From contig NZ_CP063311.1 in the NCBI RefSeq assembly GCF_015245355.1, forward strand, positions 223,911 through 287,910: a stretch of DNA of 64,000 nucleotides, read 5' to 3'. Of this stretch, positions 17,498 to 26,505 are shown piece after piece (positions within the stretch are counted from its first letter, which is position 1; every line of letters begins with the position of its first letter). The position numbers and the translations under genes were made by a program. The stretch comes from Anabaenopsis elenkinii CCIBt3563. GTDB lineage: Bacteria; Cyanobacteriota; Cyanobacteriia; Cyanobacteriales; Nostocaceae. The notes below the pieces were generated by a model. It did not search any database and was not told where the DNA came from. It saw nothing but the letters and a program-made list of their open reading frames with translations.

Positions 17498-18445
17498 TTA
17501 CACGTCTTTGGTTTTTGGAAAAATTAATCCCCGTTCCTGCAAGAAAGAACCAAGAATTAACTGATCAGGTAATGAAGTTTGTGCGCCCATTTTTGTAGCT
17601 GCTAAAGCACCCGCTGCTGTACCCCAAATTACTGCTTGATGTAAAGAAAGTCCCGTAAACAGCGCTGCTGCTAAACCGCCATTAAAAGCATCGCCAGCAG
17701 CAACAGTATCAACAGCATCAACTGGGAAAGCGGGGACAAAAAATGTTTCTGTAGCAGTGGTACAGACAACACCCTCCGCACCTAGTTTAACTATGGCGCA
17801 TTTTACACCCCTTTGTAATAAAACTTTAGCTGCCCTGATTGCCGATTGTTTACTATCTACCACAAAACCTACTAATTGAGAAGCTTCTACTGCATTGGGC
17901 GTGATCACATCCACTAAGGGATAAAGTTCATCCGGTAAATTTACTGTTGCTGGCGCTGGGTCTAAAATTACTTTAACATTTCCATCTTGAGCTGCTTTAG
18001 CTGCTGCTACTACAGCGGGAATAGGAATTTCTAGTTGTAAAAGTAATGCTGTGGCTGTTGGTAATAGGTGAGATAATCGCTGTATATCTGTTTGATTAAT
18101 ATGTCCGTTAGCTCCCGGAATAACAACGATGTGATTTTCACCGCTATGATCTACAGTGATCATGGCAACCCCGGAACTGCTGGTTTTATCAATGACAATA
18201 TTATCAGTTTGTACCCCAGCAATTTGTAAATTATCGACAAGTTCACCACCAAAACTATCTGCGCCTACACGTCCCACCATGTGAGTGGGAATTCCCAATC
18301 TGGCTAATGCTACAGCTTGATTGGCTCCTTTACCTCCTGGTATTTTCAAAAAAGTTTTTCCCAATATGGTTTCACCAGCAATTGGTAATCGCGGTGTAGT
18401 GGCTACTAAGTCTATGTTGATACTGCCTAAGACAATAATACTCAT
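17498..18445 (-). CDS. rbsK: Ribokinase (PfkB family)
   Basis: Phosphorylates D-ribose at O5 for entry into the pentose phosphate pathway or nucleotide synthesis. The PfkB signatures are visible: GSINIDLVATTPRLP at the start, PGGKGANQAVALARLG, and DTVAAGDAFNGGLAAAL with the catalytic Asp. I use ATG 18445, since the codon before it is TTG. At 315 residues the length is standard. No ribose transporter is nearby. The next gene upstream, folB, is about 45 bp away on the same strand. Confidence 0.93.
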   Translation of the reverse strand: MSIIVLGSINIDLVATTPRLPIAGETILGKTFLKIPGGKGANQAVALARLGIPTHMVGRVGADSFGGELVDNLQIAGVQTDNIVIDKTSSSGVAMITVDHSGENHIVVIPGANGHINQTDIQRLSHLLPTATALLLQLEIPIPAVVAAAKAAQDGNVKVILDPAPATVNLPDELYPLVDVITPNAVEASQLVGFVVDSKQSAIRAAKVLLQRGVKCAIVKLGAEGVVCTTATETFFVPAFPVDAVDTVAAGDAFNGGLAAALFTGLSLHQAVIWGTAAGALAATKMGAQTSLPDQLILGSFLQERGLIFPKTKDV

Positions 18446-18491
18446 CAAAACAGGATTGTATTTTTTATGCCAAGATATCCAGTGTTAGTAT

Positions 18492-18851
18492 TTACCTGGT
18501 TTTAGTCATTTCAATACTAATTCTGCCACCAAAATCGGGAATAGGTGCAGCTGGTTTACTGAGAATAACTTGTACCTGTGTGATGCGATCGCACTGTTGC
18601 AGGATAGAATCAGCGATCGCACCCACTAATTTTTCGACTAAAGCAAACTTAGCTGTTTTTACCAGATGTTGTATGGAACTAATCACGGTACGATAATCTA
18701 GGGTATCTTCAATAGCGTCAGTCTTGGCAGCTGTGGAGATATCTAACCATAACTTAACATCCACCTCAAACCATTGCCCTAATACCTGTTCTTCTGGTAG
18801 ATATCCAGTGTAACCATAGCAGCGAATATTAGTTAAATGAATGCAATCCAT
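18492..18851 (-). CDS. folB: Dihydroneopterin aldolase
   Basis: Converts 7,8-dihydroneopterin to 6-hydroxymethyl-dihydropterin in tetrahydrofolate synthesis. The 119-residue product matches the FolB length. It shows the Glu-containing GYLPEEQVLGQWFEVDV, the DTLDYRTVISSI segment and ALVEKLVGAIADSIL, with the catalytic Lys in ILSKPAAPIP. It is probably co-transcribed with the ribokinase gene, and divergent from menD. Confidence 0.95.
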   Translation of the reverse strand: MDCIHLTNIRCYGYTGYLPEEQVLGQWFEVDVKLWLDISTAAKTDAIEDTLDYRTVISSIQHLVKTAKFALVEKLVGAIADSILQQCDRITQVQVILSKPAAPIPDFGGRISIEMTKTR

Positions 18852-18940
18852 AAGACCTTAAAAGGGAATTTAACATTTAGGAGACACCCGAAAAGCTCAA
18901 GTTTTCCAGAGGGATTGGAAATAGAATTTCAAATGATAGG

Positions 18941-20701
18941 ATGGCTATGCTTGATTTAACACCAGCCTATCAGAATGTTAATCAACTTTGGGCTTATATA
19001 TTGACCGAGACACTCAAACGCTTGGGATTGAACTGTGTAGTCATTTGTCCTGGTTCCCGGTCTACACCTTTAGTAGTCGCCTTTGTCCAGCAAATACCTG
19101 ATATTGAAGCCATTTCTATTCTCGATGAGCGTTCAGCAGCCTTTTTCGCCTTGGGAAGAGCCAAAGCCACCGGTGTTCCTGTAGCACTAGTTTGTACTTC
19201 CGGAACCGCTGGAGCAAATTTTTATCCGGCAATCATTGAAGCCCAAGAAAGTCGTGTACCATTGTTGGTATTCACCAGCGATCGACCACAAGAATTAAGA
19301 AATTGTCATTCTGGGCAAACCATAGACCAAGTAAAATTATATAGTAATTACCCAAACTGGCAAGCAGAATTAGCTATACCCTCCCCAGACATAAAAATGC
19401 TGGCTTATCTGCGACAAACCGTGATTCATGCTTGGGAACGCTGTCAAATTCCCACACCAGGTCCGGTTCATTTAAATATTCCCTTTCGTGACCCCCTCGC
19501 TCCCATTCCCCATGGAATCAACTTGAGGGGTTTACACTCAAAATTCCACCCAGAAGAGTTTTTTAGTGGTATAGCAAAAAATACTCTCCCCATTCCCCAC
19601 TCCCCATTCCCGATTCCCCAAGAGTGGTTACAATCTCAGGAGGGGATTATCATTGCTGGTGTTGCTCAACCCCAAAAACCTGAGAAATATTGTCAAGCGA
19701 TCGCCCATCTTTCCCAAACACTCAATTGGCCGGTTCTAGCTGAGGGACTTTCCCCACTCAGAAATTATGCTAGCCTTAACCCCTACTTAATTTCTACCTA
19801 CGATCTAATTTTACGTAATCATCAACTTGCCCAAGAATTAACACCAAAAATAGTAATTCAAATTGGCGAAATGCCTACCAGTAAAGAACTGCGTCACTGG
19901 CTATCTACCGCCCAAGCCCAATACTGGATAATTGATACTAGTCATCATAATTTAGACCCTTTACATGGAAAAACCACGCATTTAAGGATATCTGTAGAAG
20001 ATATAGATAACTGGCAAAATGTTAATATTAACCCAGGAATTTATGTACAAAAATGGCGTAATCTGGAAACACAAATTAGGGAAAAAATTGATCAAACATT
20101 TGCCAATTTAGACCAAATAATTGAAAGTAAAATTGCGTGGCTGATTTCGCAAACTCTGCCCCCAGGAACACCCTTATTTATCTCTAATAGTATGCCAGTC
20201 AGGGATGTAGAATATTTCTGGAAACCCAATAACCTAGGCGTGCAACCTTATTTTAACCGAGGTACAAATGGTATTGATGGCATACTATCCACAGCATTAG
20301 GAGTTGCACAGCATCATCAAAGTAGTGTGCTGTTAACAGGAGACTTAGCCTTATTACATGATACCAACGGATTTTTAATTAGGAACAAATTCCAAGGACA
20401 TTTGACCATTGTGTTAATTAATAACAATGGTGGGGGGATTTTTGAAATGTTACCCATAGCCAAATTTGAGCCACCATTTGAAGAATTTTTTGCCACTCCC
20501 CAGAATATAGATTTTGCTCAGTTATGCGCTACATACAATGTAGAGCATGAGTTGATTAGTTCTTGGCAGAACTTACACCAGAAATTGTGTATTTTACCAA
20601 ATCAGGGAATTAGAGTTTTAGAACTCAGGACAAATAGGAAATTAGATGCGCAGTGGAGAAAAGAAACTTTAGAGAAATTAGGGCTAGATATTGCAGTTTG
20701 A
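18941..20701 (+). CDS. menD: SEPHCHC synthase, phylloquinone pathway
   Basis: A thiamine-diphosphate enzyme that adds a 2-oxoglutarate-derived succinyl semialdehyde to isochorismate. In cyanobacteria this leads to phylloquinone, the A1 cofactor of photosystem I. The 586 residues include the N-terminal VVICPGSRSTPLV, ThDP-activating Glu in ILDERSAAFFALG, and the ThDP/Mg motif LLTGDLALLHDTNG with VLINNNGGGIF. A low-complexity stretch, PIPHSPFPIPQ, at about residues 217-228 is encoded by a pyrimidine-rich repeat described separately. menB follows 128 bp downstream. Confidence 0.95.
   Translation: MAMLDLTPAYQNVNQLWAYILTETLKRLGLNCVVICPGSRSTPLVVAFVQQIPDIEAISILDERSAAFFALGRAKATGVPVALVCTSGTAGANFYPAIIEAQESRVPLLVFTSDRPQELRNCHSGQTIDQVKLYSNYPNWQAELAIPSPDIKMLAYLRQTVIHAWERCQIPTPGPVHLNIPFRDPLAPIPHGINLRGLHSKFHPEEFFSGIAKNTLPIPHSPFPIPQEWLQSQEGIIIAGVAQPQKPEKYCQAIAHLSQTLNWPVLAEGLSPLRNYASLNPYLISTYDLILRNHQLAQELTPKIVIQIGEMPTSKELRHWLSTAQAQYWIIDTSHHNLDPLHGKTTHLRISVEDIDNWQNVNINPGIYVQKWRNLETQIREKIDQTFANLDQIIESKIAWLISQTLPPGTPLFISNSMPVRDVEYFWKPNNLGVQPYFNRGTNGIDGILSTALGVAQHHQSSVLLTGDLALLHDTNGFLIRNKFQGHLTIVLINNNGGGIFEMLPIAKFEPPFEEFFATPQNIDFAQLCATYNVEHELISSWQNLHQKLCILPNQGIRVLELRTNRKLDAQWRKETLEKLGLDIAV
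19584..19620 (+). repeat. Heptamer-like CCCCATT/CCCCACT repeat inside menD
   Basis: Four to five degenerate copies of a 6-7-base unit (CCCCATT, CCCCACT, CCCCATT, CCCGATT) follow each other in frame within menD, encoding alternating Pro with Ile, His, Ser or Phe. The same unit type appears between genes elsewhere in the window (for example near 4487-4502 and 62221-62285). It resembles the short tandemly repeated repetitive sequences of filamentous cyanobacteria. Confidence 0.6.
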
Positions 20702-20829
20702 CTATTTCTCATTCAGGAATTTTACCCCCAGTGCAACCAAACCAACCCTTGATTCTTGCTGGTGACTGTTAAAAAGCGCTGCAATTCTTGTAAATTATGG
20801 AATAATCTCACGAAAATTCCTCATACATC

Positions 20830-21663
20830 ATGGAAATCAACTGGCAAATAGCCAAAAACTACGAAGACATCCTGTATCATAAAACCGATGGCATTGCTAA
20901 AGTTACCATTAACCGTCCCCATAAGCGCAATGCCTTCCGTCCGCAAACCGTCTTTGAACTCTATGACGCTTTTTGTGATGCACGTGAGGACCCTAATATA
21001 GGAGTAGTATTACTTACTGGGTATGGTCCACATACTGATGGTAAATACGCTTTCTGTTCTGGGGGAGATCAAAGTGTCCGGGGACAGGGGGGTTATGTTG
21101 ATGATGCTGGTATCCCCCGCTTAAATGTCTTGGACTTGCAGCGCCTCATTCGTTCTATACCCAAGGTAGTGATTGCTTTAGTAGCTGGTTATGCTGTGGG
21201 TGGTGGCCACGTGCTGCACTTGATTTGTGACCTCACCATTGCCGCTGATAATGCTATTTTTGGACAGACTGGCCCCAAAGTAGGCAGTTTTGACGGTGGT
21301 TTTGGTGCCAGTTATCTCGCCCGTATTGTGGGACAAAAAAAAGCACGGGAAATCTGGTTTTTATGCCGCCAATATGATGCACAACAAGCTCTAGATATGG
21401 GTTTAATTAATTGTATTGTTCCAGTAGAACAACTAGAAGCTGAAGGTATTCAATGGGCTCAAGAAATTTTAGAAAAAAGTCCCATTGCAATTCGGTGTCT
21501 CAAAGCAGCATTCAACGCTGACTGTGATGGACAAGCCGGTTTACAAGAACTCGCAGGGAACGCCACTTTACTGTATTACATGACCGAAGAAGGTTCTGAG
21601 GGAAAACAAGCCTTTTTAGAAAAACGTCCCCCGAATTTTCGCACCTTTCCTTGGCTACCTTAA
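20830..21663 (+). CDS. menB: 1,4-dihydroxy-2-naphthoyl-CoA synthase
   Basis: A crotonase-fold enzyme that closes the naphthoquinone ring from o-succinylbenzoyl-CoA in phylloquinone synthesis. The 277 residues show [14 protein letters not shown], the oxyanion-hole segment [29 protein letters not shown], the MenB signature [19 protein letters not shown], and [12 protein letters not shown] at the C terminus. It is on the same strand as menD, with the intervening 128 bp lacking an ORF. Confidence 0.96.
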   Translation: MEINWQIAKNYEDILYHKTDGIAKVTINRPHKRNAFRPQTVFELYDAFCDAREDPNIGVVLLTGYGPHTDGKYAFCSGGDQSVRGQGGYVDDAGIPRLNVLDLQRLIRSIPKVVIALVAGYAVGGGHVLHLICDLTIAADNAIFGQTGPKVGSFDGGFGASYLARIVGQKKAREIWFLCRQYDAQQALDMGLINCIVPVEQLEAEGIQWAQEILEKSPIAIRCLKAAFNADCDGQAGLQELAGNATLLYYMTEEGSEGKQAFLEKRPPNFRTFPWLP

Positions 21664-21705
21664 AATATCAAAATCTCAGAAGTATACTGTATTGCTTTTA
21701 TAGTA

Positions 21706-22020
21706 CTATCTTTGCACCATCTGAGTCTTAGCCTCTGGAGAAATGTGGGTAGCCATTTCTTCTACAGGGGTAGTAATAGTATTCTCTGGATATGTAGCCA
21801 GAGTTGGTGAAGAACCTAAAACTCTTGTTGCATCTGGTAAACCCCAAGCATCTTCTAAACTTTCCCAAGAAGGTGCAAAAGGTGGAAGCGCCAAAGAGCA
21901 AGCTTTCCAACTTGCTTGTACGGGGCTTCCTAACTGCTGACACATTCCGCCGCGGCGACCTTCTGGTTGGTAATGACGACAATATCTACAGGCAGATGTC
22001 AAAGGTTTAATGGGTTTCAT
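21706..22020 (-). CDS. Conserved cyanobacterial Cys-rich small protein
   Basis: A 104-residue protein I recognise only as a conserved cyanobacterial hypothetical. The N-terminal half has four Cys (about 11, 14, 27 and 41) in CRYCRHYQPEGRRGGMC and WKACSLALPPFAPSWE, a spacing that could bind zinc or an iron-sulphur cluster. The C-terminal half is Thr/Pro-rich and looks disordered. It converges on menB. No function can be assigned. Confidence 0.7.
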   Translation of the reverse strand: MKPIKPLTSACRYCRHYQPEGRRGGMCQQLGSPVQASWKACSLALPPFAPSWESLEDAWGLPDATRVLGSSPTLATYPENTITTPVEEMATHISPEAKTQMVQR

Positions 22021-22385
22021 TGGTGTTCATCTTTAAGATGCAATTTATGATTGATTTCTATTGTTCTTATATTGTGCCTTTATAGATAAATAGGTAAGAT
22101 CACCAAAAAGTCATTATTTTACCTATGTTTCAGCGATCCCCACTCCGTGATCAACTTTACAATATCTTTATATTCTTGTTATATATGTAAATGATCACAG
22201 GAGTGGCTACACGCTTATTTAAGACTAAAAACAGCTAGGGATCAAAGATAAACTGAGCATCATGGATTTAATTTAAATCCTAAATTGATGAATCGGGTAT
22301 GGTCGGTCTCATCAAATCTCCAAGATTATTCACCATGGGCGGTTGAATTGGAAATAAACCTATATAGTTATTGAATCATAGAGAT
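22021..22385. other. 365-bp intergenic region with two inverted repeats
   Basis: No ORF is visible. A 7-bp repeat TAGGTAA/TTACCTA lies at 22091-22097 and 22119-22125. A longer one pairs CCACTCCGTGATCA (22140-22153) with TGATCACAGGAGTGG (22192-22206), 14 pairs with one bulge around an AT-rich 38-base loop. The loop ends can also pair (TTTAC/GTAAA). The gene on either side is on the minus strand, so the hairpin could be a terminator for the DciA-like gene, lacking a clear T-tract, or a small RNA. Confidence 0.5.
22140..22206. repeat. Long imperfect inverted repeat
   Basis: A near-perfect 14-bp stem with a single bulge, plus a possible inner TTTAC/GTAAA stem. It is the strongest secondary-structure signal in this gap, between the DciA-like gene and the Cys-rich small protein. 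Confidence 0.6.
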
Positions 22386-22928
22386 TTAAAACTGCTGGGA
22401 AACACAAACACAACACACACCCCAACGCTCGAGTTCACCGGGAGGGGTGGGAGATTGACACTGTGGACAAAGGGGTAAGCCATGCGATCGCATTTGCATT
22501 CTTTTCACCCAGAATTTAAAAGCAGTCTTGGGATTATCAATAGTAGGTATAGTTTGACTGGGAGAACTATTGACATCACCCAGGTAACTGGGGTGCTCCT
22601 GTGGGATAATAGGATGGGGTTGTAAGTAATCTGGACGAGGCTGCCAATCTTTAGTAGAAAAACGAATATCCACCAAAGGCTCCGACAAATTTTGATTTAA
22701 CTTCAAAATCAAACTTGTGCGTCCAAATGTCATGTTTTGCGCCCAAGCAGCGCTAGAAGTTGCTACAAATAAAACATGACGCTGAATTGATAATGGTCGG
22801 GTATGGGTAGCAACCACTTCTCCCACAACATCAGGCCATAACTCTAGCAAGCTCTGTAATGGTGGTTTTTGCCATTTATCCTGTTGTTTTAGACCATATA
22901 AAATATGATTAACTGATTTAAAGGACAT
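22386..22928 (-). CDS. DciA-like protein (DUF721) with C-terminal Cys cluster
   Basis: The N-terminal 95 residues match the DUF721/DciA domain: WPDVVGEVVATHTRPLSIQRHVL, then SSAAWAQNMTFGR and LILKLNQ. DciA proteins load the replicative helicase DnaB in bacteria lacking DnaC or DnaI. A dnaB gene lies 12 kb away. The C-terminal part is a Pro-rich linker followed by CPQC and CCVC (Cys about 154, 157, 172, 173, 175), which looks like a small zinc ribbon not found in the minimal domain. Length is 180 residues. Confidence 0.8.
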   Translation of the reverse strand: MSFKSVNHILYGLKQQDKWQKPPLQSLLELWPDVVGEVVATHTRPLSIQRHVLFVATSSAAWAQNMTFGRTSLILKLNQNLSEPLVDIRFSTKDWQPRPDYLQPHPIIPQEHPSYLGDVNSSPSQTIPTIDNPKTAFKFWVKRMQMRSHGLPLCPQCQSPTPPGELERWGVCCVCVSQQF

Positions 22929-23106
22929 TTTGAGAAATTGAGATTTTTGCAGACTTATTGAAAATTGTGACAGATAAATATGTCAGCTAAGATGAAGACA
23001 ATATTCATCTTCCTGAGTTTATGGCTATGGGAAATAGGATTATTCTCCCCTAGGATCTAGTTTCCATCTCGCGGCACAGTGGACAAAACATCAATGGAGA
23101 GTCAAC

Positions 23107-23802
23107 ATGGAAATTATCAAGCGTATCCTGCGGATAATTCGCGCTAACATCAATAGTTTGCTAGGTAATGCCGAAGATCCAGAAAAAATTCTGGAACAAG
23201 CTGTAATGGAGATGCAGGACAACTTGGTGCAATTGCGACAAGGTGTCGCACAAGCCATCGCCAGTCAAAAACGCACTGAAAGACAGGCCGCAGCAGCACA
23301 ATCAACATCAGAAGAATGGTATCGCCGCGCTCAATTAGCACTACAACAAGGAAATGAAGTTTTAGCACGGGAAGCTTTAACTAAACGCAAAGCTTACCAA
23401 GAAACCGCTACGGCTCTATCTAGTCAAATAGAGCAGCAAAATGACATAGTAGCTAGACTAAAAAAGGATATGCGATCGCTAGAATTAAAAATTAGCGAGG
23501 CGAAAACCAAAAAAGATATGTACATAGCTCGCGCCCGTTCCGCACAAGCGTCTGTCCGACTCCAGGATATGCTAGATACTAGTTCCGCCACCAGTAGTCT
23601 CAATGCCTTTCAATCCATGGAAGATAAAGTTTTGCAACTTGAAGCCCAATCAGAAGCCATGGCGCAACTGGGTACTGACGATTTACAAAAACAATTCGAC
23701 TCCCTAGAAGCTGGTAGTGACATAGATAGGGAATTAGCAATCCTCAAAGGTCAGGCGTTAAATCAACAGCAACAGCAATTACCTCCCAGTCAAGACTCGT
23801 AA
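23107..23802 (+). CDS. PspA/IM30-family membrane-stress protein (PspA-type)
   Basis: A 231-residue, almost wholly alpha-helical ESCRT-III-like protein. The amphipathic N-terminal helix MEIIKRILRIIRANINSLL is followed by the family motif NAEDPEKILEQAVMEMQDNL and long coiled-coil heptads. It lacks the extra C-terminal helix of Vipp1, so I class it as PspA-type. It is followed 161 bp downstream by a second family member and probably arose by tandem duplication. The expected role is membrane remodelling or stabilisation under stress. Confidence 0.88.
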   Translation: MEIIKRILRIIRANINSLLGNAEDPEKILEQAVMEMQDNLVQLRQGVAQAIASQKRTERQAAAAQSTSEEWYRRAQLALQQGNEVLAREALTKRKAYQETATALSSQIEQQNDIVARLKKDMRSLELKISEAKTKKDMYIARARSAQASVRLQDMLDTSSATSSLNAFQSMEDKVLQLEAQSEAMAQLGTDDLQKQFDSLEAGSDIDRELAILKGQALNQQQQQLPPSQDS

Positions 23803-23963
23803 ACATTGGGCAATCACCACAGTTAAGATATATCTTAAAAAGTAACGGGTGTCAGGAGGTAGGGAACCAAGCCGCAAAGATTACCCTGAAATAGACAGCT
23901 ACTAAAATAGTAAAAAAGAAAACTTAATCACAAAATCCGTCCACTGCCAAAGGAAAAAAAATT

Positions 23964-24737
23964 ATGGGATTATTTGATCGAATTAAACGAGTAGTCAGTT
24001 CTAACCTCAATGACTTGGTGAATAAAGCTGAAGACCCAGAAAAAATGCTCGAACAGGCTATCCTGGAAATGCAGGAAGACTTGGTACAGTTGCGTCAAGG
24101 TGTGGCTCAGGCGATCGCAGCTCAAAAACGCACTGAGACACAGTACAATGATACCCAAAATCAAATCAACAAGTGGCAACGCAATGCTCAATTAGCCCTG
24201 CAAAAGGGGGATGAAAACCTAGCACGACAAGCTCTGGAACGTAAAAAGAGTTTTAGTGATACTAGTGTGGCTCTAAAAACTAGCTTAGATCAGCAAACTA
24301 CTCAAACTGAAACCCTCAAGCGTAACTTAGTCCAGCTAGAAAGCAAGATTTCTGAAGCCAAGACCAAGAAAGAAATGCTTAAGGCGCGCATTACCTCTGC
24401 GAAAGCCCAAGAGAAACTGGAAACTATGGTGCGGGGGATGAGTACCAGCAGCGCCATGGCCGCATTTGAGCGCATGGAAGAAAAGGTCTTGATGCAAGAA
24501 GCTCGCGCCCAGGCGGGAGCGGAGTTGGCTGGTGCGGATTTAGAAACCCAATTTGCTCGGTTGGAAAGTAGCGATGTTGATTATGAATTAGAAGAATTAA
24601 AGCGACAAATGCTACCACCTGCGGCAGCACCCAACCAACCACAAATATCACCAAAACAAGACAGCAGCACCGCCAAATCTAATGATGTTGTTGATGCCGA
24701 CTTAGAAGTTCTGAAAAGGCAATTAGATCAAATGTAA
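23964..24737 (+). CDS. vipp1: Vipp1/IM30, thylakoid membrane biogenesis protein
   Basis: A 257-residue paralogue of the preceding gene. Helix 0 is MGLFDRIKRVVSSNLNDLV, then NKAEDPEKMLEQAILEMQEDL. The long coiled coil includes SEAKTKKEMLKARI. The C-terminal extension is a flexible Pro/Gln-rich linker and a final helix ending DADLEVLKRQLDQM, which distinguishes Vipp1 from PspA. Vipp1 forms rings and rods needed for thylakoid formation and maintenance. It has its own upstream gap with a GA-rich leader. Confidence 0.92.
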   Translation: MGLFDRIKRVVSSNLNDLVNKAEDPEKMLEQAILEMQEDLVQLRQGVAQAIAAQKRTETQYNDTQNQINKWQRNAQLALQKGDENLARQALERKKSFSDTSVALKTSLDQQTTQTETLKRNLVQLESKISEAKTKKEMLKARITSAKAQEKLETMVRGMSTSSAMAAFERMEEKVLMQEARAQAGAELAGADLETQFARLESSDVDYELEELKRQMLPPAAAPNQPQISPKQDSSTAKSNDVVDADLEVLKRQLDQM

Positions 24738-24764
24738 GGCATATTTCCTTACTTATACGTAATT

Positions 24765-24784
24765 CCCACAACCGAGGTTGTGGG
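24765..24784 (+). terminator. Hairpin after vipp1
   Basis: CCCACAACC pairs with GGTTGTGGG around a very small loop, 28 bp after the vipp1 stop. The 9-bp GC-rich stem suits a terminator, but the following bases (ATGTTACATG) are not T-rich, so termination strength is uncertain. Confidence 0.5.
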
Positions 24785-24922
24785 ATGTTACATGAGCATT
24801 CAACTATTTTTGCCATCTAATCACCATCAGCTATAAACCTTTACATTAGTAACAGTATCCACCAGTTTTAAGATAAAGTATTGTGTGTGAACTTTGATTA
24901 ATGTCACTGAATGGAGACTGTC

Positions 24923-25258
24923 ATGAGTGAAGGCGTAATTACCATAACTGACAAAGAGTTTGAATCAGAAGTATTGCAGTCTGAGCAACCTGTGTTAGTT
25001 TACTTTTGGGCTTCCTGGTGTGGCCCATGTAAACTGATGTCGCCGTTAATTAACGACGCAGCTACCAAGTACAGCGATCGCCTGAAAATAGTTAAAATGG
25101 AGGTCGATCGTAACCCCAGCACCGTGAAAAACTACCAAGTAGAAGGTGTACCAGCCTTTAGACTCGTTCAGGGAGAAAAGCTATTAGCATCCACAGAAGG
25201 AGCGATTGGCAAAGACAGATTACTTCAGTTTTTAGATGAAAACTTAAGTAATAATTAG
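24923..25258 (+). CDS. Thioredoxin
   Basis: A thiol-disulphide oxidoreductase with the canonical active site WCGPC in VYFWASWCGPCKLMSPLI, followed by the cis-Pro region VEGVPAFRLVQGEK. I choose ATG 24923, with GGAGA seven bases upstream. An in-frame ATG 12 bases earlier would overlap that ribosome-binding site. At 111 residues it is of classic TrxA length, but which cyanobacterial thioredoxin class it belongs to is not clear. The aminotransferase gene begins about 45 bp downstream. Confidence 0.92.
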   Translation: MSEGVITITDKEFESEVLQSEQPVLVYFWASWCGPCKLMSPLINDAATKYSDRLKIVKMEVDRNPSTVKNYQVEGVPAFRLVQGEKLLASTEGAIGKDRLLQFLDENLSNN

Positions 25259-25302
25259 TCTAGGGGCAGTAGCTAACTAATGACTAAGGACTAATGACTA
25301 AT

Positions 25303-26487
25303 ATGCAGTTTGCTAACCGTTTACAACCCCTGCAATCCAATGTATTTGCTGATATGGACAAAGCGAAAGCCGTGGCTTTATCAGCGGGAAGGCAGTTAAT
25401 TGACCTGTCCTTAGGATCTTCGGACTTACCAGCCCAACCCCAGGTAATTGAGGCTATAGCCCAATCTCTCCCGGACCCGAGTACCCACGGTTACTTATTG
25501 TTTCATGGTACTCAAGCATTTCGCCGAGCTGCTGCTCACTGGTATCAAGAAAAATTTGGTATCAAAGTTGATCCAGAAACAGAGGTACTGTCTCTCATTG
25601 GTTCTCAGGAAGGTACCGCCCATTTACCCTTAGCACTGCTTAATCCAGGGGATTTCGCCTTATTACTAGATCCGGGCTACCCATCCCACGCAGGGGGAGT
25701 ACATTTAGCTAGTGGTCAAATATACTCAATGCCACTAAGGGCAGAAAACAATTTCTTGCCGGTATTTGCGGATATTCCCGCAAATGTTTTGAACCAATCC
25801 CGAATGATGGTATTGAGCTATCCTCATAATCCCACGACTGCCATCGCCCCTTTATCTTTTTTCCAAGAAGCTGTGGTTTTCTGTCAGGAAAATGATCTCG
25901 TCTTAGTTCACGATTTCCCCTATGTCGATTTGGTATTTGGGGAAACTAAGAATGCACCTTCTGTCCTACAAGCTGACCCAGATAAAAGTGTCTCTATTGA
26001 ATTTTTTACCCTTTCTAAATCCTATAATATGGGGGGGTTCCGTATAGGCTACGCCATCGGTAATCCCCAGTTAATTCAGGCTTTACGCCTGGTCAAAGCA
26101 GCCATTGATTTTAATCAGTATCGCGGTATTTTGAATGGTGCGATCGCCGCCCTCACCGGTCCCCAAGGGGGAGTCACAGATGGGGTAAATACTTTCCGTA
26201 AACGTCGGGATGTTTTTATTAACGCTTTACACCGTATCGGTTGGTACGTTCCCACTCCCGAAGCGACAATGTACATCTGGGCTAAGTTACCCTCCCCCTG
26301 GGCTGAAAATTCTGTACAATTCTGCACTGAGTTAGTTAAACACACTGGTGTAGCAGCTTCCCCCGGCGCTGGTTTTGGTAAGTCTGGAGAAGGATATGTC
26401 CGCTTTGCTTTGGTACATGAACCACCGTTACTGGAAACCGCTGTGGAGAGAATTGCTCAATTTCTTCAAACTTCACACCCAGGATAA
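25303..26487 (+). CDS. Class I aminotransferase, DapL-like (LL-diaminopimelate aminotransferase family)
   Basis: A pyridoxal-phosphate enzyme of fold type I. The PLP Lys lies in FTLSKSYNMGGFRIGY, with the conserved Asp-Tyr/Phe region VLVHDFPYVDLVFGE, the Asn in SYPHNPTTA and the substrate Arg near YVRFALVHEPPL. Overall it resembles cyanobacterial enzymes annotated as LL-DAP or aspartate aminotransferase. DapL would make diaminopimelate for lysine and peptidoglycan, but the substrate is not proven. The conserved sequence begins at MQFANRLQ (25303). An ATG nine bases earlier at 25294 is a possible alternative. Confidence 0.85.
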   Translation: MQFANRLQPLQSNVFADMDKAKAVALSAGRQLIDLSLGSSDLPAQPQVIEAIAQSLPDPSTHGYLLFHGTQAFRRAAAHWYQEKFGIKVDPETEVLSLIGSQEGTAHLPLALLNPGDFALLLDPGYPSHAGGVHLASGQIYSMPLRAENNFLPVFADIPANVLNQSRMMVLSYPHNPTTAIAPLSFFQEAVVFCQENDLVLVHDFPYVDLVFGETKNAPSVLQADPDKSVSIEFFTLSKSYNMGGFRIGYAIGNPQLIQALRLVKAAIDFNQYRGILNGAIAALTGPQGGVTDGVNTFRKRRDVFINALHRIGWYVPTPEATMYIWAKLPSPWAENSVQFCTELVKHTGVAASPGAGFGKSGEGYVRFALVHEPPLLETAVERIAQFLQTSHPG

Positions 26488-26505
26488 ACTTAAAATAAAG
26501 TTAGG

